Source: Medicago truncatula (Eukaryota; Streptophyta; Magnoliopsida; Fabales; Fabaceae). From it: DNA of 64,000 nt. Positions 48,997 through 59,890 of this stretch are shown one piece after another. Location of the stretch: assembly GCF_003473485.1 (NCBI RefSeq), contig NC_053046.1, positions 32,131,332 to 32,195,331 on the forward strand, written 5' to 3'. The stretch's first letter is position 1; each line of letters begins with the position of its first letter. The notes beneath the pieces are model-generated. The model did not search any database. It was not told where the DNA came from and saw only the letters and a program-made list of their open reading frames with translations. The translations under genes and the position numbers were made by a program.

Positions 48997-51900
48997 ATGA
49001 ACTCTGGAACGATACATAGCTTTCTCAAGGGAAAGAGCATTTTAGTAATCGGCACAACAGGTTTCTTAGCAAAAGGTACCAGCTATATATATATATCTAT
49101 ATAATTCATTTAAACTATCATTATTATTATTATCAACTTTTATGAAAAAATTACCATGCATATATTATAGTTACGTATAGTTGAATTTATCTTTATGTGC
49201 AGTTTTTGTGGAAAAAATACTAAGAATTCAACCAGAGATACAACAGTTGTATCTTCTTGTAAGAGCTTCCAACAATGATTTAGCATCACAACGCTTGCAA
49301 AATGAGGTGCATCAATGCAAATACGGATAAATATTTTTATATATTATAGAATATATATGCATTATGCATTATGACTATTTTTTTTATCGGCTAAAATATG
49401 GTTTTGGTCCCTGCAAATATGTCTCGTTTTGGTTTTAGTCCCTGTAGAATTTTTTTTTTGTTTTTGGTCCCTGCAAAATTTTTTGTTTTTGAAAATAGTC
49501 CCTGACCCCACTTTTGTGATGATTTGCATATATGGCACATTATAACTGAACCAATTTTGTAGTTTTTGGTCCCTGCAAAATATTTTGCTGGAACTTTTTT
49601 TTTACAGAGACTAAAACCAAAACGAGATATATTTACGGATACTAAAATCATATTTTAGCCTTTTTTACGTGACCAACATGAACTAATTGTTTGAATTGTT
49701 ACATAATTTTATAGGTATTTCAAACAGATTTGTTTGGATTGCTACGAGATAAGTTGGGTCAAGAATTTGATTCTTTCATATCAAAGAAAGTTACAGCTAT
49801 AGCAGGAGATGTTTCTGTTCAAAATTTGGGATTGAAAGATGAAAATCTTAATCTGTTTCAAGAAATAGACCTTATTGTCAATTTTGCTGCAACCACTAAA
49901 TTTGACGAAAGGTTATGACAATAAGCAAACATGAACACTTGATTAAATTTAGTGTTAAATATGTTTTTTGTCTCTATAAATATACAAACTTTTCGTTTTA
50001 GTCTGTCTAAAAATTTTCTTCAACTTTTAGTCCTTATAAACTTTTCAATTGCCACTTTTGTTCCTTATTTTTAAGTTAATTTTTATATTTTTTTGAATGA
50101 AATTGTGCAGAAATGTTTATAATATTGTAAAAAAAAATCTCAAAAAAAAAATAGAATTTAAAAGAAAAACACAAATTAAATATGAATTTTTAACCGTAAA
50201 AAATATAAAAATTCATATTAAATTCATATTTTGTTAAAAAATTCTAATATTTTTTGGGAGAGATGCTTATAACATTATGATTTTTTATGCAAAATTTTAT
50301 TAAAAAAATATGAATTCTACATATGAGTTTACTTTAAAGAGGGACCAAAAGTGAAGATGGAAAAATTTTAGGGACTAAAAATTGAAGAAATTTTTTAGAG
50401 GGACTAAAAAAAAAAGTTGACATACTTTTAAAGACCAAAAACATATATAACCCTTAAATTTAAATAAATGCGCTTATAGTCCTCTTTTTTCATTATATTA
50501 AATTTTAGTCCTCGAGTTTTATAATTTTTCCTCACAACACGGTTTGAAATTTGAAACATGTTTTTTTTTATGAAATGACATTTTTTGTTTAAGCACATTG
50601 TTTATGGTCCGAATCAGATATGTTATATCATTAAATGTGATTCTTCTTGTTGTTTTTTTTGTCATGCTAATCGGTGCCTCCGGGGTACTGGTTAAGCATA
50701 CAAAAAAAGGAAATTTTTATCATAAAAGGAAGTTTTGTTGACTTATTTATAGATTAATTAAATAATTTTCAATTCAATAATTAACATATAATTTCCCTTT
50801 TTATTATCCTTAACCAGTATCCGGTTTTTGACAAAAAATGTGATTCTTCTTTCTACCCAAAAAAAAGTGATTCTTTATCATTAAGGAATATGACCATGTG
50901 CAAAAAAAAAAACTCCAAAATGACATAATCTTGACACTTGTAAAACATAGGACTAAAATTTAATTACAAAAAAAATATAGTAAGGATTAAATGTGTATTT
51001 AAATCAAATTTTAGAATTTGTCTCTATTTTTATCACTAAATTTGATAATATAAAAGATATAGAGATTTATCTTTTTTGTCTATAATCTTGATTGTTAATT
51101 TTCTTTTATTTGATAAAATTAATTTAATTTTCGTACAGGTTTGACATCTCAATGGGTGTTAATACAATGGGACCTTTACATGTCTTAAACTTTGCAAAGA
51201 AATGTTGCAATATAAAAGTTTTTGTCCACATATCAACAGGTAAATTTCTAGGGCAAAAAACATATAAGGTAGCCTAAAATGCAAGGGAAACTTTTTACTT
51301 TATACCCCAAATTTTTACCTATATTTTAAACACATACATGCCAATCCAAAAATATTCTTAACTTTAACATACTGATAGTCTGATACTATAAACATTTGTT
51401 TTAATCACATATTCTCTCCTAGACTAAAACGTCGAAAAAAAATCAACGAGTTAATTTTTTTTAATCTTTTGAATTTTGAAAGATCCAATTTAAATATTTA
51501 TACCAAAAGTTTTGAAATTCAAAACTTACATTTTGAATATTCATGCCAAAGTTTTGAAAGCAAAACATCTAGTTCGAATATTCAAATTAAATGTTTTGAA
51601 AACTAAAGATCTGAAGTTAAATTTTCAAAGTAGAGACATCTAAAACGAAGCTGATCCAAATGTCATTCTCATTATTTTTAACAAATGTTAATAAAGTATT
51701 ATAGCTGTTCTCCACTTTTTTATTATTATAAAATTTATTTGAGAGATCCATATTATATTTGATGACCTCCCACTTTTGGCTATTACTAAAAGTAAGTAAA
51801 TTGTATTCATTATTAACTAGCATATGTATGTGGAGAGGCCAATAATGGAGAAGAAATTTTACAAGAGAAACCATTTGAGATGGGTCAAACTTTAAAAGGA

Positions 51901-52748
51901 ACCTCAAAATTAAACATTCAAACAGAAATGGATTTGTTGGAGAAAAAAATAGATGAACTTCGAGCAATGAATGCCGATGAAAGCACAATCAAATATGCAT
52001 TGAAAGATTATGGAATTCAAAGGTTCATCAAATTCTTTTTCTTTTCTTTTAATTTTTGTAGCACACTTTGTACATAGTTTATATGTATGTTGTTGACAAA
52101 ACATTGGTTCATGATCTTAATCTAACATTCTTTGTCTGATGTGATTTGAACTGATTATTACGAAATTAGAGCAAATTTGCATGGTTGGCCAAACACATAT
52201 GTATTCACAAAAGCAATGGGAGAAATGCTTGTAGTAAATCAAAAAGATAATGTACCATTGATCATTATACGACCCACAATGGTAACCAGTACGAATAAGG
52301 ATCCATTTCCTGGTTGGATTGAAGGTTTACGGTATATCTTCTTCATCACTTACAAATCTTCAAAATTTGTATCCCATTTGCTATGATTGATTTTCCTAAT
52401 CTAATTTTTTTTTTTTTTTTAATTTCATTACAATTATATAATTTTTTTATTTAATTTATTTACACCGTCAATGCAATTTTCATTATACTATAAGTCAAAT
52501 TCAATCATTATTACTTCTAAAGTCATATATATAATGTAAAAAAATTTACACCGATAATGTATGAATTTGTTTACATGTATAATATATTTTTAGCATGCTT
52601 GTATTACAGAACTACGGACACTGTGATACGCGGATATGGTATTGGGAAATTAGCATGCTTTGTCGGTAATCCCAACACTATTTTAGATATAGTAAGTGTC
52701 ATTGGTTATTTATTTTTATTTTTTTTACAGCAAGATATTTTATTTTAT

Positions 52749-52795
<47 letters not shown>

Positions 52796-55700
52796 TATAC
52801 TTTTTTTTATTTTTTGTTATTTTTTATGTTTCAGCAAATACGTTGAGCAAATTCATTGATAATTTGATAATCAATGCATTCTTTTTATAAAAAAGAATTG
52901 AATTATAACGAATACAAGGTTATTTAAACCCTTTCAATTCAAAGAGATACAATGCATATATTAAAGGATTATTACACTAATAAAAAAAGAGGAATGATAA
53001 GTGAACACAAAAATACAAACACAAAAACGACATCAGGGATAGTCTTATAATTTCCGTCAAAATTTAATGGCATAATTGAGATTACAAGTAGAAATTAGAG
53101 ACATTTTTGTTGTTAGGTAAGACTTGATTGTTGTTGTATTAAGAAAATAAAATGATTTAAATATTACAAATTAATAATTTTTTAGCAAGAATTTGTAACA
53201 AGTGGTTACAAATGGTGGTTTCTTGAGGTGGAAGCAAATTGTTTCAAAGTGGTGATCTATGGTGGTGGGCAGTGATTAGAGTAGTTGTCAACGGTGGCCA
53301 AAGTAGTGGTCGGTGGTGGTTAGCACGATGAGGAGTGTTATGGACACTTTCTTTCTAACACTCTTTCTAACACTCACTCTCTTATTCGGTGAAGTTCATG
53401 TGGGTACCACACATTAGAAATGGATCCCACATAAAATGGTGAGACTCATATGAGTTTCACCCAATAGGAGAGTGAGTGTTAGAGAGAGTGCTAGAAAGAG
53501 AGTGTTCCTAGCATTTCTCTTGAAAGTAACTTTTATATATTATTTCTTATTTGTATAAAATTACTATAGACGTTATGCATGTTTGGAATTGGCTTAACTG
53601 AAGCTTTCTGAATTCATATTATTTATTTTACAAGCATTTTAATTTGCTATATATACTCTCTTTTTGGACAGATTTGTTATATATTTGGGAAAAACAAAAA
53701 TAATTATAACTTAACCTTTGAACATGCAGATACCTGCAGATTTGGTCATTAATTGTGTGATTACAACCATTGTTGTTCATTTGGATCAAGCTCCAAAAGA
53801 TTTCATCTACCACATTTCTTCATCGTTAAGAAATCCTTTCAAAGTTTTGGATTTTATCAACATTATCTATGATTATTTTGTGAAAAATCCTTGCACAAAT
53901 GAAAATGGAAAACCAATAGTTATCTCCAAGAGACTTTTTCCGACAAGTTTGAGTGGTTTCAACGTTTATTTGACAATCAGATATGTCATTCCTCTTAAGG
54001 TTTGTTGAATATGAAACCTAACAACCTAATCAAGTGAACATTAACATTTTAGGTCATATATCTTGAAGTATTTATACTAATCCACTTCACACATTTTGGC
54101 ATATTTATAAGGTCTCAAATTATGTGAACAAAACATGTTTTCGTTTCTCCCAAGATGCTACTTATGATGACAACTACAAAAAAAATAGAATGCTTAAAGG
54201 ATGGGCAAAACTATACAAGCCATATTCATGTTTTAAAGCCATGTAAGTGATTTTCCATACGACCTTTATGAATTACAATCTATATATATTTGATCTACTT
54301 TGATCTGATTTTTTTTCTACGAGATTTGATTCTTTTTTTAACATGTAAGTGCTAGTTATTAGTTATTATATACTCTCTCGGTCTTAAATTATATGTCATT
54401 TTTTTCAAAAACAACCTGTCTCATTTTATATAATTCCTTCGTCCCAAATTATAAGTAAAAAAATTATTTCACACTTATTAAGAAAACTAAAACATGATAA
54501 TTTGGAGTATAGTTTCTTGTGTTTTTCTTAGAATTAATTTTATGGAAAGATGTAAAAATAATTTTTATTGGTTATTTGTTATAGATAAAATCAGAGGGAG
54601 AGGAAATTAAATGCATTTAATTTCACTTGGAAAAAATGATTTTTAGAAACAGCAATTATTTATTAATATGTCATATGTATACAATATGTACAAATTCCAA
54701 TGCAAAGTTACTATTTTAAACTTCTTAACATGTGAAAATAGAAAAACCTTTTTAAAAATAACATAATTAAATATGACAAAAGTTTGTCGTTTTCACTTAT
54801 AATTTGGGACAAAAAAAAAGAGTTTTTTCTTCTTATAATTTAGTACGGATGGAGTATCATTTTACAATGTCAATGAATCATCAACCTTATACTTATTTAT
54901 TATTTATTACTCTCTCCCTGACTCTTTAAATGTCTCCCTTAAAGAAAACCTCTTTAATTTTAGTCAAAGTTTTAAGTCAAAGTTACTATTTTAAACTTCT
55001 TAACATGTGCAAATTTGCACATGATAGAAAACTCTTCAAATTCATTCAATAAATGATGTATGTTGCCTACAATAAAGACCACATACATCATTTATTGAAT
55101 GAATCTAAAACATGGATTTTTTCTTATATTTGTGACCGTAGAGTGTATGTTTGTCCTCGTGAGCTTAACTCAGTTTGTAAAGACAATGCATAATATATGC
55201 AAGGTATGAGGTTCAAACCTCGGACACCTATAACGGATGGAGTATTTAATTAAAGATAATCCAGTAGTAATCACACACATTTGAGACAACTTTTCTTAAT
55301 AATCACACACATTTGAGACAACTTTTCTTAATACCCGTGATTTTTTTACAGGCTTAATTGCACTTTTGGACCCCTATCTTTCCAAAAGTTGCGGTTATGG
55401 ACCCATAACTAATTTAAATACAAAACAGCCCCCTATGTTTTGATTTTTTGGCAGTTTTGGACCCCAAGGCAAAAAAAAATTGACATGTGGCACCTCACTT
55501 AGGGTGCCACGTCAGCGTTGACCGATTCAACAATGGACTGAGAGTCCAAAACTGCCAAAGAATCAAAACATAGGGGGCTGTTTTGTATTTAAATTAGTTA
55601 GGGGTCCATAACCACAACTTTTGAAAAGATAGGGATCCAAAAATGCAATTAAGCCTTTTTTAAACAACTCCTATAAAAAAGAACGGAGGGAGTAATTTAA

Positions 55701-56076
55701 CTAGATAGTAGTGTTCTATCTTTCACTAGAATTCGAACCCTGACCATTTAACTCTCCCAACTCCCTTGATCCTAATTATTAGTTCAAACTAACTTATTAT
55801 ATAAAGGAAGAAAATCACTTTTACATTATGGGTTGTATAGTGGTGCCCCTGGTGCTCCTATAAAATATTTGATTCTTTTATACACATTAGATATGATTTT
55901 TTTTTTTTTTCATTTTTTATTTCAGCTTCGATGACACAAATACAGAAAATTTAAGAAGGGTAACAAAGAGTCTTAAGGAGAATGAAGAATTAAACTTTGA
56001 CCCAACTAGTATTGATTGGACAAACTACATGATGAATACACACATTCCTAGCATTGTCAAGTATGCAATGAAATAA
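48997..56076 (+). CDS. FAR: Alcohol-forming fatty acyl-CoA reductase (FAR), intact ten-exon gene
   Basis: Ten exons, 48997-49075, 49203-49306, 49715-49911, 51139-51239, 51821-52022, 52170-52331, 52610-52691, 53730-53999, 54112-54242 and 55926-56076, sum to 1,479 nt (492 residues, the normal FAR length), all with GT-AG borders. The enzyme reduces acyl-CoA to primary fatty alcohol with NADPH, feeding wax or suberin. Visible: Rossmann motif G19-TT-G22-F-x-A25, Y238-VFT-K242 active site, and a C-terminal FAR_C region. There is no plastid transit peptide, so it resembles the ER-type FAR1/3/4/5 group, not MS2/FAR2. Introns 2, 3 and 9 contain Mutator-type MITEs and intron 7 a long AT repeat. Start supported by TATA spacing and family N-terminus. 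Confidence 0.95.
49389..49660. mobile_element. Mutator-type MITE in FAR intron 2
   Basis: Inverted ends GGCTAAAATATGGTTTTGGT (left) and GGCTAAAATATGATTTTAGT (right, other strand), with repeated 'ttggtccctgcaaa' inside. Flanking 9-mers TTTTTTATC and TTTTTTACG match at 7 of 9 positions, so the duplication is only suggestive. Confidence 0.7.
49952..50453. mobile_element. Mutator-type MITE (502 bp, perfect 9-bp TSD) in FAR intron 3
   Basis: The perfect direct repeat TTAAATTTA lies at 49943-49951 and 50454-50462. TIRs start GTGTTAAATATGTTTTTTGT and GGGTTATATATGTTTTTGGT. It belongs to the same family as the element at 57435-57921 in the second FAR copy, but sits in a different intron, so the two inserted independently. 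Confidence 0.9.
50649..50835. mobile_element. Inverted-repeat element flanked by 16-bp direct repeats, FAR intron 3
   Basis: The direct repeat AAATGTGATTCTTCTT occurs at 50633-50648 and 50836-50851. Inside, 'ggtactggttaagcata' and the complement of 'ttatccttaaccagtatcc' form inverted ends similar to the element at 1801-1973. A 16-bp duplication is too long for a Mutator or hAT event, so either a retroposition or a coincidental repeat is involved. Confidence 0.55.
52752..52793. repeat. (AT)n microsatellite in FAR intron 7
   Basis: About 21 AT dinucleotides. Confidence 0.95.
53325..53524. mobile_element. Foldback MITE in FAR intron 7
   Basis: The left arm '..ttctaacactcactctcttattcggtgaa' is the inverted match of the right arm '..ttcacccaataggagagtgagtgtta..'. 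Outer ends GGAGTGTTATGGACACT and (other strand) GAAATGCTAGGAACACT also pair. No target duplication was resolved. Confidence 0.65.
55151..55229 (+). mobile_element. tRNA-derived SINE head in FAR intron 9
   Basis: TTGTCCTCGTGAGCTTAACT followed by CAGTTTGTA (box A) and GAGGTTCAAACCTC (box B), the same family as the copy at 4591-4703 but in plus orientation. Confidence 0.75.
55351..55655. mobile_element. Mutator-type MITE (305 bp) in FAR intron 9
   Basis: TIRs GGCTTAATTGCACTTTTGGA (left) and GGCTTAATTGCATTTTTGGA (right, other strand) are about 95 bp long. Flanks TTTTTTACA (55342-55350) and TTTTTTAAA (55656-55664) match at 8 of 9. Confidence 0.85.
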
Positions 56077-56826
56077 TTCCAAATCATATTGTTGTTTCAA
56101 AATGCCTAGACACTGCTCTGGTTTAGAACTTAATGTTTGAATAAAATAAAAAATGGTTTGTGTGAAGGAGTGGAATATAAAAGTGATAAATTTTATAGCC
56201 TTGCACAATGTAATCTTTTGTTAGAAATTTGTCTATGATGTTTGTACCTAAATTTGTTAAGAACTTTGTTGTTTTGGGTGCAAGAACGGTGGTTAACTCG
56301 TGTTGTTTGTAAGATGTGGATCATTGAAGTAGTAATGTTGCAGTCTTGACTGCAATCGTTAGTGAGAATTTTAGTCTTATAACTTTATTTTTGTAACCAA
56401 ACTTGTAGTAAGATCCAAGGAAAGTAATATATATTTTTTTTTTCTGTGATTGCGATCATTATGGACGCTACAACGCGCATTGAGGTGTGAAATAATTTAA
56501 CATATACTCATGTTAAGAACATTTCAGTTTGATCTACATAGAGTGTTGAGAGTGGCTTGAGAGACTTAGCTAGGATTTGGAGCTTCTCTTAAAATTGCTT
56601 TTGGAAGGCTCAATTGATTTGAGCAAATATAGCCAAACATGTTGCAAAATGCAGAAATCACGTTAGAAGCCTGGAAACGTGGGTTTAGAGGTTCCAAACG
56701 GCCAACCAAACAGGCAGTTAAAGGTCAAACCTTTCTTCAAATCTCAAGTAGATAAGCTTTGGGAGTCTAAAATTTAATATTTTTTTCTTTCTCAAAAGAC
56801 TTCAACGAACGGCTAACATGGACGAA
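56077..56826. other. 3' flank of FAR copy 1
   Basis: It includes the 3' UTR of FAR. Text such as 'ttagtgagaattttagtc' near 56360-56410 recurs at 60135-60190 downstream of the second copy, so the duplication reaches past the stop codons. It contains no sequence resembling FAR exons 1-5. Confidence 0.6.
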
Positions 56827-57434
56827 ATTTATGGAATTCAAAGGTTCATCAAATTCTATTTCGTTTCTTTTAATTTTTGTAGCACACTTTGTACATAGTT
56901 TATATGTATGTTGTTGACAAAACCATGGTTCATGATCTTAATCTAACATTCTTTGTCTGATGTGATTTGAACTGATTATTACGAAATTAGAGCAAATTTG
57001 CATGGTTGGCCAAACACATATGTATTCACAAAAGCAATGGGAGAAATGCTTGTAGTAAATCAAAAAGATAATGTACCATTGATCATTATACGACCCACAA
57101 TGATAACAAGTACAAATAAAGATCCGTTTCCTGGTTGGATTGAAGGTGTAAGGTAAAAATTATGATGCATTTTTGAAAAATGCTAAAATACTCTTAGAAA
57201 ATTTGTTAGCATTACACTATATTTCCAATCGATGCACAATCTTGACAAATGAATGATAATTAGTTGCAAATTGTTGTAATTTGTGATTACAGAACTATGG
57301 ACAGTGTAATATGTGGATATGGTCTCGGGAAATTAGCATGCTTTGTCGGCAATGCCAACACTGTTCTAGATACAGTAAGTGTTATATGTTTGGATCTTTT
57401 ATCTTATTTTATCTTATTGAATACATATTTTTTA

Positions 57435-57921
57435 GAATTAAATATGTTTTTGGTCCTTATAAATATACAAACTTTTCGTTTTATTCCCTCTAAAATTTTC
57501 CTTCAACTTTTAGTCCCTATAAAATTTTCAATCACTACTTTTGATCTCTATTTTTAAGTTAATTTTAGTATTTTTTTTATGAAATTGTGCAGAAATGTGT
57601 AGAATATTGTAAAAATATTAGAATTTTTTAACAAAACATAAATTTAATATGAATTTTTAACCATCAAAAATATAAAAATTCATATTAAATTCATGTTTTG
57701 TTAAAAAATTCTAAATTTTTTTGGGAGAGATTCTTATAATATTATGAATTTTTATGCAAACTTTTATTCAAAAATATGAATTCTACATATGAGTTTACTT
57801 TAAAGGATGGACCAAAAGTGGAGATGGAAAATTTTATAGGGACTAAAAGTTGAAAGAAAATTTTAGAGACATTAAAACAAAAAGTTGGTATATTTATAAG
57901 GACCAACAACATATTTAACCC
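57435..57921. mobile_element. Mutator-type MITE (487 bp, perfect 9-bp TSD) in intron 7 of truncated FAR
   Basis: The direct repeat TATTTTTTA lies at 57426-57434 and 57922-57930. TIRs begin GAATTAAATATGTTTTTGGT and GGGTTAAATATGTTGTTGGT; the interior matches the element at 49952-50453 over its whole length. Confidence 0.9.
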
Positions 57922-58819
57922 TATTTTTTAAGGAATCTTATTGAATAAATGTTCATTGTTTTGGCTTTTGATGTATCCCATTATATATTTTATTTCTTTA
58001 CAAATAACAAGGAAATTAAGTGATAATTAGATAAGTTAAATAATATATGATAATACATTTTGGGACGAGCTCTAATTAGGTTGGACATTCAAAAGCCAAA
58101 ACAAGGTTTGTGCGCTATAGAAATTGAAAGAGTATTGACACTAGTAAAAAAATGATAGAAGTGTTATATTTTTTTAACTGCTCCGGTCTTTGTATAAGAG
58201 AGTGTTAAATTGTTGTTGTTGAAGATTTTTTAACTCATCAAATTCGTCATTGAGAAGCTTGATCGGAGTCGTTGGAATTTTGCATCAAATGGATAATGTT
58301 GTTGAATAGTCATTCGAAAATTCTTTGCTTCTAATAGAACGATCCATTACATTCTCTTTGTCCTTGACTTTTCTTGTTTGTTTTTGCACGTGGTAAAAGG
58401 AAAATAAATTGTACTATTTAGAGACGATAGTGACATTCCATCATAAGACGACAAACCAGGACAAAGTCTCCCAGACTGCTGACATCTCCTTCAGAAGCTT
58501 CTTTCCTTCATAGTCTGATTTCATCATAAACTTTCAAGCAAAAATGCTACCTTCTGATCATGTTTAAAGTCAAAACAACTTCTCTTTTGTATCAGATGTT
58601 TTCCTTTGTGTTCACAATCTTTGGTACTTCAGAACCAAAACTTAACTTTGAGAGTCAAAATTTAATTTTATAATCCTACATGTTTGAACACACATTAGCA
58701 TATCCAACTGTTCTTTCATGCATTGTTATCGTCATAACCTCAGAGAAATTGTTTCAAAATCCATTTTGGTTCAACAAGACATTGTTAGACCGAACAGGGT
58801 AAACATTTCTTGGTGTGTT

Positions 58820-58975
58820 TGTTTCTGTTTTCTCTCTATCTTTTGCTTGTGATTTTATGCTTTACACTTGGTTCCTAGATTAGATTTAAGTCTGTTATTG
58901 TTGTTGCTTGATGCTACTTTAATATTTGTTACTACTTCCCTTTTACTCCACGCATCTAAGTTTATTGGTGTGATT
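58820..58975. repeat. Left arm of a widely spaced inverted repeat
   Basis: Contains 'gttgttgcttgatgctacttt' and 'ccacgcatctaagttt', matching the complement of 60905-61090. The arms flank exons 8-10 of the truncated FAR copy, about 1.9 kb apart. Diverged; origin unknown, possibly two copies of one transposon in opposite orientation. Confidence 0.55.
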
Positions 58976-59890
58976 TTAAGTACGAATTCACAACACTTTT
59001 CTGAATTCTTATTATTTATTTTATTTTACAAACATTTTAATTTGTTATACATATATATCAACTATCTCTATAGAAAAAAACAAAAATAATCTAACTTTAT
59101 AATGTAAAATATGATGTGCAGATACCTGCAGATTTAGTCGTCAATTGTGTGATCACAACCATTGTTGTTCATTTGGATCAAGATCCAAACAAATTTATCT
59201 ACCATATTTCTTCATCGCTAAGGAATCCTTTCAAAATTTCTGATCTTATAAACATTGCATATGATTATTTTGTGAAAAATCCTTGGATAGATGCAAATGG
59301 AAAACCAATAGTTACCTCCAAGAGACTTTGGTTGACAAGTTTGGATGCTTTCAACAATTATATGATGTTCCGCTATGTCATGCCCCTAAAGGTTTGTTAA
59401 ATGTGAAACTTAACAACCTAATTAAACATTTCAAATCTTATTCTTAAAATATTTATACTAATCCATTTCACACAAAATTTTTGGCATATTTCTTAGGTCT
59501 CAAATTTTGTGAACAAAATATTTTTCCGTTTATTCCAAAATAACACTTATGATAACAATTGCAAAAAGATAAGAATGCTTAAAGGATTGGCAAAACTATA
59601 CACTCCATATGCGTGTTTTAAGGGCGTGTAAGTAATTTTCTATGGCCTTTAGTTTTATAAGTTATATTTGATATACTTTGATTTGATTCTCTTATACGAA
59701 TATATGAGTTTTTTTTTCATGCTTTTCTTTTTATTTCAGCTTTGATGATACAAATACAGAAAATTTACGAAGGGTAGCAAAGGGCTATATGGGAAATGGA
59801 GAATTAGACTTTGACCCCACTAATATTGATTGGACAAACTATATGATGAATACACACATTCCTAGCCTAGTCAAGTATGCTACGAAGTAA

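Larger units (their letters stand above)
54369..55695. mobile_element. Nested Stowaway-like, SINE and Mutator insertions in FAR intron 9
   Basis: Stowaway-like ends 'tactctctcggtcttaaatt' (54371) and the complement of 'aatttagtacggatggagta' (about 54858) enclose a second pair around 54426 and 54802. Another pair of Stowaway-like ends at about 54908 and 55690 (GAACGGAGGGAGTA) encloses a perfect 24-bp-arm hairpin (55040-55104), a SINE (55151-55229) and a Mutator-type MITE (55351-55655). The order suggests successive insertion into one intron. Confidence 0.6.
56827..59890 (+). pseudogene. 5'-truncated tandem FAR copy: exons 6-10 only, all open
   Basis: Homology to FAR copy 1 begins at the last dozen bases of exon 5 and continues through intron 5. 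Exons follow at 56991-57152, 57293-57374, 59122-59391, 59497-59627 and 59740-59890, with exactly the lengths of copy 1 exons 6-10 (162, 82, 270, 131, 151), canonical splice sites and no stop until TAA at the equivalent position. It encodes the counterpart of residues 228-492, including YVFTK, but lacks the NADPH-binding half and any start codon in context, so alone it cannot be a reductase. Exons 7-10 differ from copy 1 at roughly 15% of bases. It is either a recently truncated gene or a spare 3' exon set reachable by read-through splicing from copy 1 exon 5. Confidence 0.85.

Noticed and set aside
51617..51988. 123-codon minus-strand open frame
   Set aside because: It is antisense to FAR exon 5 and intron 4, and has no independent support.
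55151..55229. Genuine tRNA gene
   Set aside because: A and B boxes are present but no acceptor stem or anticodon arm closes; the same sequence recurs as a SINE head.
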